Origin: Streptomyces sp. NBC_00820
GTDB lineage: Bacteria; Actinomycetota; Actinomycetes; Streptomycetales; Streptomycetaceae
NCBI RefSeq assembly: GCF_036347055.1
Contig: NZ_CP108882.1
Coordinates: forward strand, 3,299,001-3,363,000
DNA: 64,000 nucleotides
Direction: 5' to 3'
Below the pieces are notes generated by a model, which worked only from the letters and a program-made list of their open reading frames with translations, searched no databases and was not told where the DNA came from. Positions within the stretch are counted from its first letter, which is position 1. The number at the start of each line of letters is the position of its first letter. Positions 61,716 to 64,000 of the stretch are shown here, one piece after another. Position numbers and translations under genes: made by a program.

Positions 61716-63062
61716 ATGGCGTCGGCAGCGGCGGCAGGGCCCGCACCGGGCCCCGCCGCACCCCGCAAGCGCCGCGGCGGCGTGACCGGCACCCGCAGGA
61801 CGGTGGCAGCGCTGTTCCTGCTGCCGGCCCTGATCCTGCTCGGCGCGCTCGTGGTCTACCCGATCGGGTACTCACTGGTCCGCAGCTTCACCGACTCCTC
61901 CGGCGACGGATTCGCCGGGGTCGACAACTACAAGGCCCTGTTCACCGACGACGGCATCCGCACCGCCCTGAAGAACAACGTCATCTGGGTGGTGTTCGCG
62001 CCCACGGTCTCCACCGCGCTCGGCCTGGTGTTCGCGGTGCTGACCGAACGGGTGCGCTGGGGAACGGCGTTCAAGCTGGTCGTCTTCATGCCGATGGCGA
62101 TCTCGATGCTGGCGGCCGGGATCATCTTCCGGCTGGTGTACGACCAGGACCCGGACAAGGGGGTCGCCAACGCGGTGTGGGTGGGCGTGCACGACACGTT
62201 CGCGCAGGCGTCGGCGTTCCCGAAGGCGCACCCGGGCCGCGAGTCGCCGCTGGGCCCCGCTCAGGGCGGCTTCCTCACCAAGGACCCCGTCCGCGCCGGG
62301 CGTCCCGTCACCCTGCCGCTGGTCGGCGTGGCCCCCGACCGGATGCCCGACAGCGCGAGGAAGGCGGTGGCCGCCCGGCCCGAGCCGGGGAAGGTCACCG
62401 GCACGGCCTGGCAGGACTTCACCCGCGGCAAGGGCGTCGGCAGGCTCGGCATGCCCGACGCGTCCGAGCTGGGCTACGCCGGTATGCGGATCGAGGCGGT
62501 GAAGGACGGCGAGGTGGTGGCCTCCACGAAGGCCGCCGACGACGGCACCTTCACGCTGCCCGCCGCCGCCGACGGTGCCTGGCTGCGCCTGCCGGCGAGC
62601 AACTTCACGGAGCCGTACAACGGCGTCGACTGGCTCGGCCCGGCGCTGGTCACCCCGGCCGTCATCGGGTCGTACGTCTGGATGTGGGCGGGCTTCGCGA
62701 TGGTGCTGATCGCGGCGGGGCTCGCGAGTGTGCCGCGGGAACTGCTGGAGGCCGCACGGGTGGACGGGGCCACCGAGTGGCAGGTGTTCCGCAAGGTCAC
62801 CGTCCCGCTGCTGGCGCCGGTGCTCGCGGTCGTCACCGTCACACTGATGATCAACGTGCTGAAGGTGTTCGACCTCGTCTACATCATCGCCCCCGGCTCC
62901 TCCCAGGACGACGCGAACGTGCTGGCGCTGGAGCTGTACCGCAAGGGCTTCGCGGAGGGCCGACCGGGCGTCGCGAGCGCCATCGCGGTGCTCCTGCTGC
63001 TGCTGGTGATCCCGGTGATGCTGTTCAACATGCGCAGGCTCAGGCGGGAGGTGCGGCGATGA
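61716..63062 (+). CDS. ABC sugar permease (MalF-like) with ~150-residue extracellular insert
   Basis: 448 residues; GGGAG before the ATG. Helices near 30-50, 90-110, 120-140, 310-335, 365-390, 420-440, and the EAA loop EAARVDGATEWQVFRKVTVP that docks the ATPase. Usual length is ~290-320. Between helices 3 and 4 (about residues 150-305) lies an insert with no membrane segment (GKVTGTAWQDFTRG; GMRIEAVKDGEVVASTKAADDGTFTLPAAADGAWLRL), which looks like a beta-rich domain. It would face outward, beside the binding lipoprotein. Stop TGA overlaps the following small ORF's ATG (ATGA). Confidence 0.9.
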   Translation: MASAAAAGPAPGPAAPRKRRGGVTGTRRTVAALFLLPALILLGALVVYPIGYSLVRSFTDSSGDGFAGVDNYKALFTDDGIRTALKNNVIWVVFAPTVSTALGLVFAVLTERVRWGTAFKLVVFMPMAISMLAAGIIFRLVYDQDPDKGVANAVWVGVHDTFAQASAFPKAHPGRESPLGPAQGGFLTKDPVRAGRPVTLPLVGVAPDRMPDSARKAVAARPEPGKVTGTAWQDFTRGKGVGRLGMPDASELGYAGMRIEAVKDGEVVASTKAADDGTFTLPAAADGAWLRLPASNFTEPYNGVDWLGPALVTPAVIGSYVWMWAGFAMVLIAAGLASVPRELLEAARVDGATEWQVFRKVTVPLLAPVLAVVTVTLMINVLKVFDLVYIIAPGSSQDDANVLALELYRKGFAEGRPGVASAIAVLLLLLVIPVMLFNMRRLRREVRR

Positions 63063-63157
63063 CAGCACGCGCGCCTCACGACGGCTGGGGGTCCGGGGGT
63101 CGCCCCCCGGGAGAACGCAGCAACATGCGCAGGCTCAGGCGGGAGGTGCGGCGATGA
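63059..63157 (+). CDS. 32-residue mini-ORF created by the tandem repeat (1)
   Basis: ATG at 63059 overlaps the upstream permease stop as ATGA. The product begins MTARAPHDGWGSGGRPPGE and ends MRRLRREVRR, the last ten residues being a copy of the permease C-terminus. The Shine-Dalgarno is the coding GGGAGG inside the repeat. It may be translated by coupling; a function for the peptide is doubtful. Confidence 0.5.
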   Translation: MTARAPHDGWGSGGRPPGERSNMRRLRREVRR

Positions 63158-63252
63158 CAGCACGCGCGCCTCACGACGGCTGGGGGTACGGGGGTCGCCC
63201 CCCGGGAGAACGCAGCAACATGCGCAGGCTCAGGCGGGAGGTGCGGCGATGA
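63154..63252 (+). CDS. 32-residue mini-ORF created by the tandem repeat (2)
   Basis: Same as the preceding mini-ORF except Tyr for Ser at residue 12. ATG at 63154 overlaps its predecessor's stop, and its own stop overlaps the next permease's ATG at 63249, each as ATGA. Together they form a chain of three overlapping junctions. Confidence 0.5.
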   Translation: MTARAPHDGWGYGGRPPGERSNMRRLRREVRR

Positions 63253-64000
63253 CGGCGACCGTCGAGGGCATCGGCAAGGAGGCGTCCGCCGGTGCGGCGG
63301 CGCGGGTCCGGCCGTCGCTCGGTTCGAAGATCGTGGGGAGCCTCGGCGGCGGACTGGTCCGCTTCTTCCTCGTCCTGGTCGGCCTGTTCTGGCTGGTGCC
63401 GACCGTCGGCCTGCTCCTGTCCTCCCTGCGCACACCCGAGGACATGAGCGCGAGCGGCTGGTGGACGGTGTTGAGCAAGCCGTCCCAGCTGACCCTCGGC
63501 AGCTATCAGAAGCTGCTGGAGAACGGCGACATCACCCACTCCCTGCTGAACACCGTGCTGATCACGGTCCCGGCGACCGTGCTGGTCGTGGTGATCGGCT
63601 CGCTGGCCGGCTACGCGTTCGCGTGGATGGAGTTCCCCGGCCGGGACTGGTGGTTCCTCGGCGTGGTCAGCCTGCTCGTGGTGCCGGTGCAGGTGGCGCT
63701 CATCCCGATCGCCGAACTGTTCGGCAAGGTCGGCCTCTTCGGGTCGATCCTCGGGGTGATCCTGTTCCACGTCGGCTTCGGCCTGCCGTTCGCGGTGTTC
63801 CTGCTGCGGAACTTCTTCGCGGAGATCCCCCGCGAGCTGCTGGAGGCGGCCCGCCTCGACGGCGCGGGTGAACTTCGCCTGTTCGCAAGGGTGGTGATGC
63901 CGCTCGGCGGGCCCGCGATCGCGAGCCTCGGCATCTTCCAGTTCCTGTGGGTGTGGAACGACCTGCTGGTCGCGCTGGTGTTCACCAAGTCCGGTTCGCA
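63249..64000 (+). CDS. ABC sugar permease (MalG-like), 3' end outside window
   Basis: At least 250 residues, running off the window. Start MTATVEGIGKEASAGAAARVRPS at ATG 63249. Typical second-permease features: SSLRTPEDMSASGWWTVLS, TVLITVPATVLVVVIGSLAGYAFAWM, PVQVALIPIAELFGKVGLFGSILGVILFHVGFGLPFAVFLLRNFF, and the EAA loop EIPRELLEAARLDGAGELRLFARVVMP. Forms the heteromeric channel with the preceding permease and works with the lipoprotein at 60332. GGGAGG upstream, inside the repeat. Confidence 0.92.
   Translation, partial: MTATVEGIGKEASAGAAARVRPSLGSKIVGSLGGGLVRFFLVLVGLFWLVPTVGLLLSSLRTPEDMSASGWWTVLSKPSQLTLGSYQKLLENGDITHSLLNTVLITVPATVLVVVIGSLAGYAFAWMEFPGRDWWFLGVVSLLVVPVQVALIPIAELFGKVGLFGSILGVILFHVGFGLPFAVFLLRNFFAEIPRELLEAARLDGAGELRLFARVVMPLGGPAIASLGIFQFLWVWNDLLVALVFTKSGS

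Larger units (their letters stand above)
63026..63253. repeat. 95-bp tandem repeat, about 2.4 copies, at the permease junction
   Basis: Units start at 63026, 63121 and 63216 (period exactly 95). Each begins CAACATGCGCAGGCTCAGGC and contains the ATGA junction; the third is partial and ends inside the next permease's first codons. Copies 1 and 2 differ by a single base (TCC versus TAC). The array repeats the last 10 codons of the upstream permease and the first start codon of the downstream one. Confidence 0.95.

Overview
The window is high-GC actinobacterial chromosome, almost certainly Streptomyces. Third codon positions are nearly all G or C, and TTA codons are close to absent. It carries Streptomyces-specific genes: an SsgA-like sporulation protein (ssgG), the mycelial-aggregation genes matA and matB, the kinase pair pkaB/pkaA, and the nitrate regulator nnaR with narK. 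As I recall it (not looked up), the gene order follows the S. coelicolor core chromosome from about SCO2923 to SCO2980. This is mostly conserved core sequence with a few accessory insertions.

Layout. 0-3 kb: tail of a membrane protein and two RDD membrane proteins. 3-10 kb: ssgG, an FAD-linked 2-hydroxyacid oxidase, a TPR protein, the tyrosine-catabolism set (hppD, divergent Lrp-type activator hpdA, nearby IclR regulator), and a PDZ-less YlbL/Lon-like protease. 10-17 kb is the accessory-looking part: a GC-only tandem repeat, an SF2 helicase, a Fic/Doc-RHH toxin-antitoxin operon with a MITE-like element against its start, an MFS exporter, tRNA-Cys plus a broken, expanded copy of it, and a double SUKH-4 immunity protein. 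17-22.6 kb: a three-subunit molybdenum hydroxylase operon ending in a 38-residue membrane protein. 22.8-30 kb: GH20 hexosaminidase, DUF3039, YqgE, murA, hupA, malic enzyme. 30-37.6 kb: HelD-like helicase, sigU-rsuA, a CGNR regulator, nnaR and narK. 37.7-43 kb: matA-matB-acyltransferase, one translationally coupled operon for an extracellular PNAG-like polymer. 43-46.6 kb: LysR/MFS divergent pair, ssrA (tmRNA) and smpB. 46.7-52.3 kb: S41 protease (with a TTA codon), ftsEX, a zinc-ribbon membrane protein, a repeat-rich LAETG wall protein, prfB. 52.5-60 kb: pkaB and pkaA, divergent from a large FHA-FtsK-like protein. 60.3-64 kb: a CUT1 sugar ABC importer whose second permease is cut by the window edge.

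How genes work together. smpB/ssrA/prfB handle translation termination and rescue. ftsEX with a protease, murA and ssgG concern wall growth and septation. matAB and the acyltransferase would make and decorate a surface polysaccharide. pkaA/pkaB beside an FHA protein suggests a phospho-threonine signalling module.

Several repeats are striking: a 95-bp tandem repeat between the two permease genes that creates two translationally coupled mini-ORFs; four CACGTG palindromes spaced exactly 14 bp apart; a 360-bp GC-only repeat; and a duplicated hairpin-plus-tail block between murA and hupA. No CRISPR array, rRNA, prophage or complete biosynthetic cluster was seen.
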